The notes beneath the pieces are model-generated. The model was given only the letters and a program-made list of their open reading frames with translations, did no database searches and had not been told where the DNA came from. 64,000 nt of DNA from Amaricoccus solimangrovi (GTDB taxonomy: Bacteria > Pseudomonadota > Alphaproteobacteria > Rhodobacterales > Rhodobacteraceae): the NCBI RefSeq assembly GCF_006385685.1, contig NZ_VFRP01000003.1, positions 124,001 to 188,000 of the forward strand, given 5' to 3'. The translations under genes and the position numbers were made by a program. Positions 17,173-25,536 of the stretch are shown here, in pieces; within the stretch, counting starts at the first letter, position 1; each line of letters opens with the position of its first letter.

Positions 17173-17772
17173 ATGAACATCACCGACGAAGCTCTGCGCA
17201 GTATAGAAGACCGCTTCGGATGGTGTTCAAGTTGGGCGATTTGGGCGGACCCGGATGGTACCGCCAAGAGTGGCATCGAGGATATTTCGGTATTCGACTT
17301 CCAGAAGCATCCTGACCATCGAGAAATAATACATTCTAGGTATTTTCTGGTCGGATTAAACGTATCTGGAGAAATAAATCGAGGCTCATTCTCAAATTTC
17401 CATAGCGATTCAAAAAGGTCTCAAGACTATAAGATGCGCCATGCCTTTCGAGGTACTCCGCTCTGGGGAGCCTATATGACGGACATCCTCAAGAATTTTC
17501 CAGAGATGAGCAGCGCGAAGGTGCGGGAACATGTTCGAAATAATCCTCAGACTCTAAAAGAACAATTCGAAAATTTCCAAGAGGAAATCGACATTCTTTG
17601 CGAAGAAAAGCCAAACATCATAGCGATGGGCGGCTTGACGTATGATCTATTGAGGAGCGGATTTGCCAATGAATATAGGCTTCTGCGCATAACGCATTAT
17701 TCGCACTACATTTCTCCGAGCATGTATCGTCAGGAGGTGCACGACCGCCTTGGCCTCGAACAGGCTCATTAG
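17173..17772 (+). CDS. Low-GC antisense moron with uracil-DNA-glycosylase-like motifs
   Basis: The 199-residue protein starts at ATG 17173. It is the only rightward gene inside the leftward structural operon and is much richer in A/T than its neighbours, so it is recent cargo. Three blocks are reminiscent of the uracil-DNA glycosylase fold: VGLNVSGE at 60-67, KPNIIAMGG at 146-154 and THYSHYISP at 174-182, similar to the GLNP, vialG and HPS boxes. Key catalytic residues are not clearly conserved, so it may be a UDG-fold protein without that activity. Antisense to the late genes, it should be expressed in the lysogen. A defence or superinfection-exclusion role is inference. Confidence 0.65.
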   Translation: MNITDEALRSIEDRFGWCSSWAIWADPDGTAKSGIEDISVFDFQKHPDHREIIHSRYFLVGLNVSGEINRGSFSNFHSDSKRSQDYKMRHAFRGTPLWGAYMTDILKNFPEMSSAKVREHVRNNPQTLKEQFENFQEEIDILCEEKPNIIAMGGLTYDLLRSGFANEYRLLRITHYSHYISPSMYRQEVHDRLGLEQAH

Positions 17773-17837
17773 CTCCGCGCGCACGGCGGCGTTCAGCGGG
17801 ATCGCTGACGCGGCTCGCGGGAGATGGGAGGCAGAGC

Positions 17838-18236
17838 TCAGGCGACCGTATCGGTCGTGAGCGCCCCCTGGCCCTCGAAATTGAAGGTGATCGAGACGAA
17901 ATCGCCTTTCGAGGCGGAGATCGGCCGGCCGGTGATGACCGCGTTGCCCGAGTAGTACGTCGCCCCGCTCGCGGTCGCGTGCGGATAGAGCGCGAGGGCG
18001 ACGGTCGCGCCGACCGCGAGCGAGGTCTGCGCCGCGTCCTCGGGGTCGAGGTAGCATTCGACGCTCCCCGACCAGGAGCGCATGAGCGTTTCCGAGGTGG
18101 TGAAGGCGTCGCCCATCCCCCAGCCCTTGACGGTCTCGGCCTGCTCGTCGAGGGACCAGGATTGCACGGCCGCGACGGCGGCGGAGGTCCCGGCGCCGAT
18201 CTTCACCGCGCCATTCTTGCCGGTATGGAAAGCCAT
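17838..18236 (-). CDS. Major tail (tube) protein
   Basis: The 132-residue protein of the phage tail tube / GTA gp9 type starts MAFHTGKNGAVKIG. The sequence alternates strands (VQSWSLDEQAETV, GSVECYLDPED, FVSITFNFEGQGAL), as in the beta-sandwich of tube proteins. The GKNG start and the phrase SWSLDE near residue 27 fit tail tube proteins of Rhodobacterales prophages. It lies between the head-tail joining gene and the chaperone pair, as expected. The moron at 17173-17772 ends 65 bp from its stop. Confidence 0.8.
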   Translation of the reverse strand: MAFHTGKNGAVKIGAGTSAAVAAVQSWSLDEQAETVKGWGMGDAFTTSETLMRSWSGSVECYLDPEDAAQTSLAVGATVALALYPHATASGATYYSGNAVITGRPISASKGDFVSITFNFEGQGALTTDTVA

Positions 18237-18241
18237 AGGGA

Positions 18242-18559
18242 TCAGGTCCTCTCAACGATCAGGCGGGCGAGCCCGGTTCCGTCCGGCTCGATGTCGCGGA
18301 CGGTCCAGGCGACCCCGCCAAGGGTCAGCGTATCGCCGGCGGCGGCGCCCTCGGGCAGCGCGGCGGCGCGACAGGTGAAGCGCGGGGCGACGGTCGAGAC
18401 GCCCGGCCAGTCGCCGAGCGGCGCGGTCTCCGCCTGCGCGGCGGAGAAGATCCCGGCGAGCGCGACCGCCGCGCCATCGTGCGCGTAGGTCCCGACCTCG
18501 CCGAAGTCCTCGGGATCGAAAAAGACGTCGAACTCGTCCTCGCCCTCGATCGCGGCCAT
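18242..18559 (-). CDS. Head-tail joining protein (lambda FII-like)
   Basis: The 105-residue protein begins MAAIEGEDEFDVFFDPEDFG. The FFDPEDFGE stretch, a central strand and a C-terminal LGGVAWTVRDIEPDGTGL segment match the small head-tail attachment proteins of the lambda FII type. These bind the portal/connector and receive the tail. It stops 5 bp before the tail tube gene and is part of the head-to-tail gene order. Confidence 0.75.
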   Translation of the reverse strand: MAAIEGEDEFDVFFDPEDFGEVGTYAHDGAAVALAGIFSAAQAETAPLGDWPGVSTVAPRFTCRAAALPEGAAAGDTLTLGGVAWTVRDIEPDGTGLARLIVERT

Positions 18560-18560
18560 C

Positions 18561-18980
18561 TCAGCCGCCCCGGGTCGCGGGCGCGGCGCCGATCCGCCGG
18601 TCGGCCGGCGGCGCGCCCGACCAGAGCGGCGGATAGGTCGCGACCGCCTGCCGTGGCCCGGGGGCGTAGGGGACAGGCCCGGCGGCGGGATCGGGATCGG
18701 GTGGATCGCTGCGAAGGACGCGGGCGGCGCGGATCGCCTCGAGCACGTTGTCGTCCCTTATCAGGTGATCGGCGGCGATCCGGGCGAGGTCGCGCAGCGG
18801 CAGGCCGTCGATCCGGTTTTCGACAAGGGCGAGCGCGACAAGGGCGAGCGCGCCGGCGGCGGTGTCGATCCAGAGCGGATCGAGCGCCGCGAGCCCGGGG
18901 ACGAAATGCGCGGCGAGGCCGAGGATTCCGACCAGGACGGCGGCGATCTCGCGCCGGACGGTCGAGAAATTCGAGAGCAT
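18561..18980 (-). CDS. Phage protein with two membrane segments
   Basis: The 139-residue protein has two hydrophobic stretches at about residues 12-32 and 38-54 (AAVLVGILGLAAHFVPGL and AAGALALVALALV), followed by a soluble Pro-rich tail. No family is recognised. The place between capsid and head-tail joining genes is often held by head completion or decoration proteins, but two membrane segments are unusual there. It could be a moron or holin-like protein; the sequence does not settle this. Confidence 0.6.
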   Translation of the reverse strand: MLSNFSTVRREIAAVLVGILGLAAHFVPGLAALDPLWIDTAAGALALVALALVENRIDGLPLRDLARIAADHLIRDDNVLEAIRAARVLRSDPPDPDPAAGPVPYAPGPRQAVATYPPLWSGAPPADRRIGAAPATRGG

Positions 18981-19055
18981 GGGGGCGAGCCCTCCGGAGC
19001 ATGGAAGGGGGAGGCCCGCCCCGAAGGGCGAGCCGGATTGCCTCGCGGGCGGGCC

Positions 19056-20975
19056 TTACGCGATCGCGCGGCCGTAGCAGAACGACTCCGGATGCCGGAT
19101 CGCGAAATCGACGTCCTGATGCGCGATCACGCGGACCGCGCCGGTCGCCGCCGCCGTGTAGGGGTCGACCGTCAGGTCGAGGCCCGACCACATGCCGATC
19201 ACGAAATCGGCCCAGTTGCCGAGCCAGAGGTCGCCCGCCTCCGCCTGATTGGAGACGATCGAGCCGTAGCCGTTCACCAGCTTGTCGTCGCCCATGAGGA
19301 AGATCGGGTGGCCTGCGACCTTCGGGGTCTGCTTGAGGTAGCCGCGCAGGCCCGCGTTGAAGATATAGGCCATCGACTCGACGTCCGCGTCGTCGGCCGC
19401 GATGGCGGTTTCCATCGCGACCAGCTCCGCCCAGGTCGGCGCGCCGGCGGCGGCGAAGTCCACCGCGTTGATATTCGCGGCGTAGTCCTTGAGCCCGCTC
19501 GGCGCGTCGGTATCGGTCGAGCCGTTCATGGCCACGCCGTCGACCTCGAGCGCCACGCCCGTCACCAGGTCGCGGCGGACCATCGCCTCGACGTCGACGC
19601 TCGACTGCAGGAGCAGCTTGCGCGAGATCTCGGAGATCGCGCCGACCGTTTTCGGGGTCATCGTGACCTGATCGAAGGCCGCGCCCGACTGCGGCGGCGC
19701 GGTGTCCTCGCCGACCCAATAGGCGGTGGCGCCGCCGGTCTGGCGCGGGATCGCGACGTTCCCCGAGAGCCCGCCGAGCACGGTCGGATTGGCGCGCATG
19801 ATCGCCGACTTCCGCCGCAGCAGGTCGATGAACGAGCCCGTGAGCAGCTCGGTCGCGACGGTGGCGCCGCCCGCGCTCGCGGTGCCGGCGGTCAGGTCCG
19901 CCGCGCGCTTGCCGGCGGCGAAGTCGGCCCGGCTCAGGACGTCCGCCGGGACCAGCAGGCCCTTGGGCGTGGTGCGCGACCGCTCGGCCGCCGCTTCCGA
20001 GACCTCGATCTCGAAGGCCGCCGCCGCGCGCGCCCGCGCGTCGGTCGGCGCCGCGAGATAGTTGATCGCATTCACCAGCGAATAGCGCCGCGCCTCGCGC
20101 TCGGTCAGCCCGACCTTGGCGGCGGTGTCGCGGATCGCGGTCTGATCGCCCGAGCCGAGATGGTCCAGAACCTTGCGCTGGAACTCGGCGACCGGCGTTC
20201 CGGCGTCGATCGCGCGCTCGACCTCGGCCTCGGGCAGCTTGAACCGGCGGCCGAGCGCGGAGATATCGCGGATGCGCGCGCGCTCCGGGCCGACCTGATC
20301 GGGCGCCGTTGCCTCGGCGGCGCGGGTCGCGACGGTCTCGGCGGCGGCGGGAATGGTCTCGGTGGTCATGCGGTCCCCTTCGAGGGTGAGAGTGATGGTG
20401 TCAGTCGAGGCGGCGCGGCCAATGCCCACCGTCTCGTCGGCCGGCATCGCGACGAGCGAGATTTCGAGCGGGGTCCAGCGCGTCGCGCGGAAGACCGGGA
20501 TCCCGTCGCGCTCGCCGGCGCGTGTCGCGCGGTCGATCCGGTAGCCCACGGAAACGCCGGTGATCTCGCCGTCGCGAACCCGGGCGAGGATCTCGGCCGC
20601 CCGCGCGCTTTTTCCGAAGCGCACGACAGCGATCCCCCGCCCGCCCTCGATCCCGGCGGATTCCACCGTTCCGACCTGATCCGCGAGCGAGGCCCGGTGA
20701 TCGGTCAGCAGCGGCATGACGCCCGCCGCGAGACGACTGAGGTCGACCTCGCCCGCCCCGTGCCCGAGGATCTCGAGCCCGAAGTCGCGCGCGACCGGAA
20801 GCTCGGACGAGAAGGACAGCCGCAGCCGCCTTTCGGCCGGGTCATCGGCGCCGGCCAGGTCAGCCGGGTCATCGGCGGCCCCGGGGCCATCGGCTTTGGC
20901 CGGGGCGGCCGGGTCATCGGCGCGCAGGATCCCGCCCGCCCGGTAGAGCCGGGCGGGGATGCTGATCTCAGCCAA
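19056..20975 (-). CDS. Prohead protease fused to HK97-fold major capsid protein
   Basis: The 639-residue protein has an N-terminal S78-type prohead protease (about 45-190) with His93 in LTDHRASLADQVG and Ser142 in GVSVGY. A helical scaffold-like delta region (about 203-330) follows, then an HK97-fold capsid domain with GLSGNVAIPRQTGG, AYWVGEDTAPP and EISRKLLLQSS. Most phages encode protease and capsid separately. An internal ATG at 20369 (Met203) is preceded by AAGGGG, a strong ribosome binding site. Capsid with delta domain (437 residues) can therefore be made alone at high level, with the fusion as the minor product. Confidence 0.9.
   Translation of the reverse strand: MAEISIPARLYRAGGILRADDPAAPAKADGPGAADDPADLAGADDPAERRLRLSFSSELPVARDFGLEILGHGAGEVDLSRLAAGVMPLLTDHRASLADQVGTVESAGIEGGRGIAVVRFGKSARAAEILARVRDGEITGVSVGYRIDRATRAGERDGIPVFRATRWTPLEISLVAMPADETVGIGRAASTDTITLTLEGDRMTTETIPAAAETVATRAAEATAPDQVGPERARIRDISALGRRFKLPEAEVERAIDAGTPVAEFQRKVLDHLGSGDQTAIRDTAAKVGLTEREARRYSLVNAINYLAAPTDARARAAAAFEIEVSEAAAERSRTTPKGLLVPADVLSRADFAAGKRAADLTAGTASAGGATVATELLTGSFIDLLRRKSAIMRANPTVLGGLSGNVAIPRQTGGATAYWVGEDTAPPQSGAAFDQVTMTPKTVGAISEISRKLLLQSSVDVEAMVRRDLVTGVALEVDGVAMNGSTDTDAPSGLKDYAANINAVDFAAAGAPTWAELVAMETAIAADDADVESMAYIFNAGLRGYLKQTPKVAGHPIFLMGDDKLVNGYGSIVSNQAEAGDLWLGNWADFVIGMWSGLDLTVDPYTAAATGAVRVIAHQDVDFAIRHPESFCYGRAIA
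20369..20385 (-). promoter_or_regulatory. Internal ribosome binding site for the capsid part
   Basis: On the minus strand AAGGGG lies 6 bases before an in-frame ATG (20369-20367) that begins MTTETIPAAAE, exactly at the protease/scaffold boundary. This would give a capsid-only product, as in lambda C/Nu3-type nested starts. Confidence 0.6.
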
Positions 20976-20986
20976 ATCGAAGTCTC

Positions 20987-22528
20987 CTATTCTTCGGGCG
21001 GCGTGATCGGCTCGGCCGGGTCAGCGGGCGCGGCCGATGACCCGGCCGCGCCGGTCAGGACGGCGGGGATCGGGACCCCGGCCTCGCGGAGCATGGCGAT
21101 ATCGGCGGCGAGCCGGCGGACCATGCCCTCGAAATCCTCGCCGCGCTCGGCGACGATCTGGCTCGGCGCCTTGAGCCCGTTGCGAAGATCCGCCTCGTTC
21201 GCCGCCGCGTCATCCTTCGGATTGACGCTCGGCCAGGACCTCGGCCGCCAGAGCGCCGCGTCGAATTTGTCGATCTTGACGAGCGGCAGCCCGGCGGCGG
21301 CGAGGCCGAAGGGAAGCCAGCGGCGGAACACTTCCGCGTGCAGCGTCTCGGCCACGTCGCGTTGAAACATCCGCCATTCGTCGCGTTCCTCGCCGCGCCC
21401 GTCGCGTAAGGACGAGAAGTTGGCGCCTTCCATGTCAGAGGTGAGGCCCGCGTAAGAGACCCCGAGCCCGGCCGCGCCGCCCCGGAGCATCGCCTTGTTG
21501 AACGCGGGCATTTCCCCATCGGGATAATTCGGCGACCAGTTGGCGATATCGACCCCGGGCGGAAGCATCGCCGTCATGCCCGGCGTGATCTCGTCGGGGA
21601 TCTCCGCCGCGTCCGGCGCGCCGATCGGGGAATCGTCCGCCTCCTGCTTGAAGAAGGCCGCGACCGCCGCGCCATAGTGCGCGGCCGCGAGGGCCGATTC
21701 CTCGTAGCGCGCGAGCATGTTGAACCGCCGGAGCGCCGTGTGAGACTGCGGAACTCCGAATTCCTGCCCGGCCTCGTTCGGGCGCCATACGTGAACGATA
21801 TCCTCCGCCGCGACCCGGACCCGCCGGCGCCGGCCGATCCCCTGCGCCTCGGACGGGTGCGCGGTCCAGAGGTGATAGGCGAGCGGCCGGCCGAAGCCGT
21901 CGCATTCGATCCCGCCCCGGACGAAACGCCCGTCGCGGAGGTCCTCGGAATGGTCGAGGTCGAGCAGGTCGAAACTGATCGGCGCGACCTGAAACCCGAA
22001 CGGGCCGAAGCCCGGCCCGCGATGGACGCGGAGCAGGCAGTTGCCCTCGCGCGCGACCATGGTCGCGGCGATATTCTCGATATTCCACCAGGAGAGCCGC
22101 CCGCAGGGCGTCACGCTCCCGCGCCGGCCCCAGCGCGTCCAGGCGGACTCAATGCGGTCATTCGCAACCCTGTCATTCGCGCCGCCCGGGTCGCGAACGT
22201 CCATTTGCAGCGCGATCCCGGCCCGGCCGATCACATGCCGGCGGACCATCATTTCATAGGATCGCACGTAGTCGATATTTTGCGCGGCGTAGCGGGCATG
22301 CGCCAGCAGCCCGCGCAGGTCGCGCCGCGTCTCGTCCCGGCTCGAAACCCCGACCCCGGCGAAGAAACCGGAGGTGAGCCGCCCCGGCCGCGCCGCCTTG
22401 AAGGCGCGGGCGGCGGGCGCGGCGACCGGCTCGGGGGCCTCGGCGGTCAGGGCCGGCGGGGTCCGGGTCATCGGCGCCAGGCTCGGCGCGGCGCGGCCGA
22501 GGCGCCACCATTCGCGCTTAGACGTCAT
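20987..22528 (-). CDS. Phage portal protein, lambda family
   Basis: The 513-residue protein is of the lambda gpB portal family, which forms the dodecameric ring at the head vertex for DNA entry and exit. Family sequence is seen in ARYAAQNIDYVRSYEMMVRR, EDIVHVWRPNEAGQEFGVPQ, the helix RRFNMLARYEESALAAAHYG and MLPPGVDIANWSPNYPDG. It overlaps the upstream connector gene by 11 bp and lies 11 bp before the protease-capsid gene. Lambda-type portals pair with GpA terminases, which agrees with the gene at 25537. Confidence 0.92.
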   Translation of the reverse strand: MTSKREWWRLGRAAPSLAPMTRTPPALTAEAPEPVAAPAARAFKAARPGRLTSGFFAGVGVSSRDETRRDLRGLLAHARYAAQNIDYVRSYEMMVRRHVIGRAGIALQMDVRDPGGANDRVANDRIESAWTRWGRRGSVTPCGRLSWWNIENIAATMVAREGNCLLRVHRGPGFGPFGFQVAPISFDLLDLDHSEDLRDGRFVRGGIECDGFGRPLAYHLWTAHPSEAQGIGRRRRVRVAAEDIVHVWRPNEAGQEFGVPQSHTALRRFNMLARYEESALAAAHYGAAVAAFFKQEADDSPIGAPDAAEIPDEITPGMTAMLPPGVDIANWSPNYPDGEMPAFNKAMLRGGAAGLGVSYAGLTSDMEGANFSSLRDGRGEERDEWRMFQRDVAETLHAEVFRRWLPFGLAAAGLPLVKIDKFDAALWRPRSWPSVNPKDDAAANEADLRNGLKAPSQIVAERGEDFEGMVRRLAADIAMLREAGVPIPAVLTGAAGSSAAPADPAEPITPPEE

Positions 22529-23108
22529 CGGCGAACCTCATCGGGCGATAGCTGATCGGGCCGCTCCCGTCCTCGCGGCGGACGATCGCGGCGTAGCGGG
22601 TGCGCGCCGCCATCAACTCGGGAAGCGGAATGCGGCTGATCGTCCGGCCCTCGATCGCGTAGCTTTGCGCGTCTTTCGTCACCTTGCCCGCGATCGTCGC
22701 GTCGATCGCCTCGAGGATGCGCCGCGCCGCCGTGCGCGTGTCGCCCGAGGCCAGCGGATCGGCGAGGACCTCGAGCACGCCCGAGGCGAGCGTCGCGCGG
22801 AGGTCGAGCGCGAGATCCGCCGCGACCAGCGACCAGCGCCAGCGCCCGGGGGCGAGGCTCGCGGTCGCTGTCGCGCCGAAGCGGAAGGCGACCGCGACCG
22901 GGCTTGGCGCCTCGGCCTCGATCGTCACGACCGCGCCGCCCGAGAGCGGCGCCAGCGCGTAGGAGAGGACGAATTGCGCGGAAGGATAGTCGGCGGGATC
23001 GGCGATTTCCCATACCCAGGAATCGCCGGCGGTCAGGCGCGCCGGCGGCGCGCAGGGCGTGGAAACGGCCATCAAGCCCCCATGCGGGAAAGGGTGGATC
23101 AGCGCCAC
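22518..23108 (-). CDS. Head-tail connector-like protein (gpW-type C-terminus)
   Basis: The 196-residue protein starts at GTG 23108 (alternative ATG 23072). The N-terminal two thirds are beta-rich and start with a GDSWVWEI segment. The C-terminal part RILEAIDATIAGKVTKDAQS followed by SRIPLPELMAARTRY resembles the helix-hairpin-helix of gpW-like proteins common next to lambda portals. It probably helps complete the head. It overlaps its upstream and downstream genes by about 10 bp each, so translation is coupled. Confidence 0.7.
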   Translation of the reverse strand: MALIHPFPHGGLMAVSTPCAPPARLTAGDSWVWEIADPADYPSAQFVLSYALAPLSGGAVVTIEAEAPSPVAVAFRFGATATASLAPGRWRWSLVAADLALDLRATLASGVLEVLADPLASGDTRTAARRILEAIDATIAGKVTKDAQSYAIEGRTISRIPLPELMAARTRYAAIVRREDGSGPISYRPMRFADDV

Positions 23109-23350
23109 GCGAAGATCGCGGCGAGGGCGCGAAGGAAGGCGGCGATCTCGCCCGGGGAGGCGGCGGGCGGCGCCGGCGGCGCGGCCGGGGCCGGCGCGGC
23201 GGGATCAGGCCGGCCGCCGAGGCGTCGCCATTCGTCAAGCGCCGCGTTGGCGTCGGGGTCGATCAACGCCAAGAGAACGGACCAATCCGGACGGGTCTCG
23301 TCTTGCTTGGCCGGTTGGCGCCAGACTAGCTTCCCGAAGAAGTGTTTCAC
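23099..23350 (-). CDS. Small phage protein before the connector
   Basis: I chose GTG 23350 as start (83 residues, beginning VKHFFGKLVWRQPAKQ); the longer frame would run through the LacI gene on the other strand. The middle is Ala/Pro-rich and the C-terminus is a short hydrophobic helix (EIAAFLRALAAIFAWR). No family is recognised. Its start lies only 14 bp from the start of the divergent LacI gene, so its original promoter-side neighbour was the terminase before the cargo entered. Confidence 0.6.
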   Translation of the reverse strand: MKHFFGKLVWRQPAKQDETRPDWSVLLALIDPDANAALDEWRRLGGRPDPAAPAPAAPPAPPAASPGEIAAFLRALAAIFAWR

Positions 23351-23364
23351 CGGAGCATGTCCTC

Positions 23365-24381
23365 GTGCGAAAGCCGACTCTCGCCGATATTGCGCGGAAA
23401 GCGGGGGTCGGAACCGCGACGGTCGAACGTGTCCTGAACGGCCGAGGGGGCGTACGTCCGGCAATGGCGGAGCGGGTGATCACCGCGGCCCGCGCGCTCG
23501 GATATTCGCGGCGCCTGCCCGAGGTACATCGAGGTCTCGTCCGGATCGAGATCATCTTCGCCCGTCCCGAGACGGCGCTGTTCCGCCGGCTCACCCGCGC
23601 ATTCGAGCGGATCAGTGCGACACTCGATCCGATTGTTCGGATACATCGCACCTTTGCAAAAGAGAATGATCCGGCGGGCACGGCCGCCTTGATCGCCTCA
23701 AGGGAACATCGCCGAGCGGGGCTGATCCTAGGCGTACCCGATGATCCGCTCATCCGCGCCGCCGTCGCTGAGAGCGCGCCGGAACTCCCGCTCATTCATG
23801 TCGTGACACGCGCGCATGACACGATTGGCGATCTGGTTGGGATCGACAACTACGCGGCCGGCCGCTCGGCGGCGATGTTCATTTCGCGGATGCAGACCCG
23901 GCCCGGCAACGTCATGGCGATCTGTCATCCGATTTACCATGTCCACCGTGAGCGGATGCGCGGCTTCTCGGATTATTTCGCCGAGCATCCTCGCGCGGAT
24001 CTCGCCTTCTCGTGGACCGCTTTCGGACGTGACAATCCGGAAACCGCGAGCGAGCTGCTGTTTCAGGCTTTGCGCGCCGATCCGGGTCTGGCGGGTCTCT
24101 ACAATGTCGGCGCGGCGAACCCCGCGCTGATCGACCTCCTGCGCCGCGCACCCCGCCCTGGCCTGTTCTACGTCGGCCACGAACTGACCGAGTTCACGGC
24201 CGCCGCGCTGCGGGATGGGGTCATGCATGTGGTTCTCGATCAGGCGCCGGAAGCCCAGGCGCGGCGGGCGATTGACCTGATGATGAATCGCCTCGGGCTG
24301 CTGGATATTCCCCCCGACACGGCGCCGATCCAGTTCATCACCCTTACCGCGGAAAACGTACACCGGGTTCAACGATCCTGA
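23365..24381 (+). CDS. LacI family transcriptional regulator (cargo)
   Basis: GTG 23365 gives 338 residues, the normal length for LacI regulators. The N-terminal helix-turn-helix is clear (LADIARKAGVGTATVERVLNG), followed by the hinge and a periplasmic-binding-protein-like effector domain with AGLILGVPDD, GIDNYAAGRSAA and a C-terminal IDLMMNRLG. It is convergent with a sugar-binding protein gene and a bidirectional hairpin separates them. A perfect palindrome upstream of the binding protein gene is its likely operator. The pair breaks the phage gene order between connector and terminase. The sugar cannot be named; inositol- or pentose-type ligands are typical for this regulator/binding-protein combination. 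Confidence 0.85.
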   Translation: MRKPTLADIARKAGVGTATVERVLNGRGGVRPAMAERVITAARALGYSRRLPEVHRGLVRIEIIFARPETALFRRLTRAFERISATLDPIVRIHRTFAKENDPAGTAALIASREHRRAGLILGVPDDPLIRAAVAESAPELPLIHVVTRAHDTIGDLVGIDNYAAGRSAAMFISRMQTRPGNVMAICHPIYHVHRERMRGFSDYFAEHPRADLAFSWTAFGRDNPETASELLFQALRADPGLAGLYNVGAANPALIDLLRRAPRPGLFYVGHELTEFTAAALRDGVMHVVLDQAPEAQARRAIDLMMNRLGLLDIPPDTAPIQFITLTAENVHRVQRS

Positions 24382-24390
24382 CACGCGAAA

Positions 24391-24410
24391 CGCCCGGCCA
24401 AGGCCGGGCG
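24391..24410. terminator. Bidirectional terminator between lacI-like and binding-protein genes
   Basis: CGCCCGGCC (24391-24399) pairs perfectly with GGCCGGGCG (24402-24410) with a 2-base spacer. It lies in the 56-bp gap between two convergent genes. Confidence 0.6.
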
Positions 24411-24437
24411 CCGAATTCGGTCTTTACATTCCGGGGT

Positions 24438-25400
24438 TCAATTTCGGGTTTCGTATTCCCGCATGTTCTCGGGCGTGACGAGTTCGAAAGGGACGTAAGT
24501 CTTTTGCTCGACCGGCTCGCCGTCGATCAGCCTTAGCGCCACATCGATCGCGGTATTGCCTTGACCGAAAGCGTCCTGGAATACCGTGACGTCGAGGTCT
24601 CCCTCCTTCATCGACACGAGCGCCTCCTTGGTCGCGTTGATCCCCGCGATCACCAGAGGTTGCGGATCCTGTCCCGCCGCGCGGATCGCCTGGATCGCGC
24701 CGATCGCGGATTCGTCGCCATTGGCGATGATCGCATCGACCTGAAGCCCGTTGGAGAGCCAGTTCGTCATCAGGTCGTAAGCCTCGATCCGGGTCCAGTT
24801 CGCGCTCTGTTCGGCGGCGATCTCCATCCCCTTGCACTCGCCGGTACCGATCACGTCATGAACGTCCTGCGTGCGCTGGCGCGCCGCCTGGTTTGAGAGC
24901 TCCCCGACAATGACCGCGACCTTGCCCTTGCCGCCGAGCAGTCGGCAGACCTCCTTCGTCTGCAGCGTGCCGGACTCCACTTCGTCGGAGGCGACGAAGG
25001 CCTGATCGGACGGCAGTTCATCGACGTTTACCGGCTGGCGGTTGACGTAGACCAGCGGGATCTTCGCATCCTCGGCGAGTTGAGTGAGCGCCTGGGTTCC
25101 GTCCGTGTCGACCGCGTTCACGATGATCGCATCGACCCCGAGCGCGATGAAGTTCTGCACCTGACTGAGCTGGCGCTGAACATCATTCTGCGCATCCTCC
25201 ATCTGCAGCGTGACGTCGCCCTTTTCCTTCGCATAGTCGATCATGCCGTTGCGCAGCACGGTCAGGAAGCTGTCATCGAAAGCCGCCATGCTGACTCCGA
25301 TCTCGGCCGCGCCGGCGGCGGACGAAATCGACAGGCAGAGAGCGGTCACTGCGAGCGTCGGGTATCTCAAAGCGTATCCTCCGGTGTTTCTCAGGGGCAT
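24438..25400 (-). CDS. Periplasmic sugar-binding protein of an ABC importer (cargo)
   Basis: ATG 25400 gives 320 residues with a Sec signal peptide (hydrophobic core TLAVTALCLSISSAAGAA, cleavage near residue 35). The mature part is a type 1 (ribose/inositol-like) binding protein: DDSFLTVLRNGM, QNFIALGVDAIIVNAVDTDG, IPLVYVNRQP, GELSNQAARQRTQDV and DAIIANGDESAIGAIQAI. It would deliver a sugar or polyol to a membrane transporter, but no permease or ATPase gene is nearby, so it must use host components or act as a sensor. Only the LacI gene accompanies it inside the prophage. Confidence 0.88.
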   Translation of the reverse strand: MPLRNTGGYALRYPTLAVTALCLSISSAAGAAEIGVSMAAFDDSFLTVLRNGMIDYAKEKGDVTLQMEDAQNDVQRQLSQVQNFIALGVDAIIVNAVDTDGTQALTQLAEDAKIPLVYVNRQPVNVDELPSDQAFVASDEVESGTLQTKEVCRLLGGKGKVAVIVGELSNQAARQRTQDVHDVIGTGECKGMEIAAEQSANWTRIEAYDLMTNWLSNGLQVDAIIANGDESAIGAIQAIRAAGQDPQPLVIAGINATKEALVSMKEGDLDVTVFQDAFGQGNTAIDVALRLIDGEPVEQKTYVPFELVTPENMREYETRN

Positions 25401-25482
25401 CTTCGGGTTGTTTTCGTTGATCGCGGGGTCGATGCTCGCCGCAACGGTTACTGCGCCCCCTGAAATCTCACAACATAGCTGT

Positions 25483-25498
25483 TGATCAAATTTGATCA
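25483..25498. promoter_or_regulatory. Perfect 16-bp palindrome, likely operator
   Basis: TGATCAAATTTGATCA is fully self-complementary and lies 83-98 bp upstream of the binding-protein start, on the cargo side of the terminase stop (25537). It is a good candidate for the LacI-like operator. The centre is A/T and not the CG typical of many LacI sites, so another regulator is possible. Confidence 0.6.
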
Positions 25499-25536
25499 GT
25501 GCTTCGAGCGAGACAGCTTCGGGATCAAGGCGTGGA

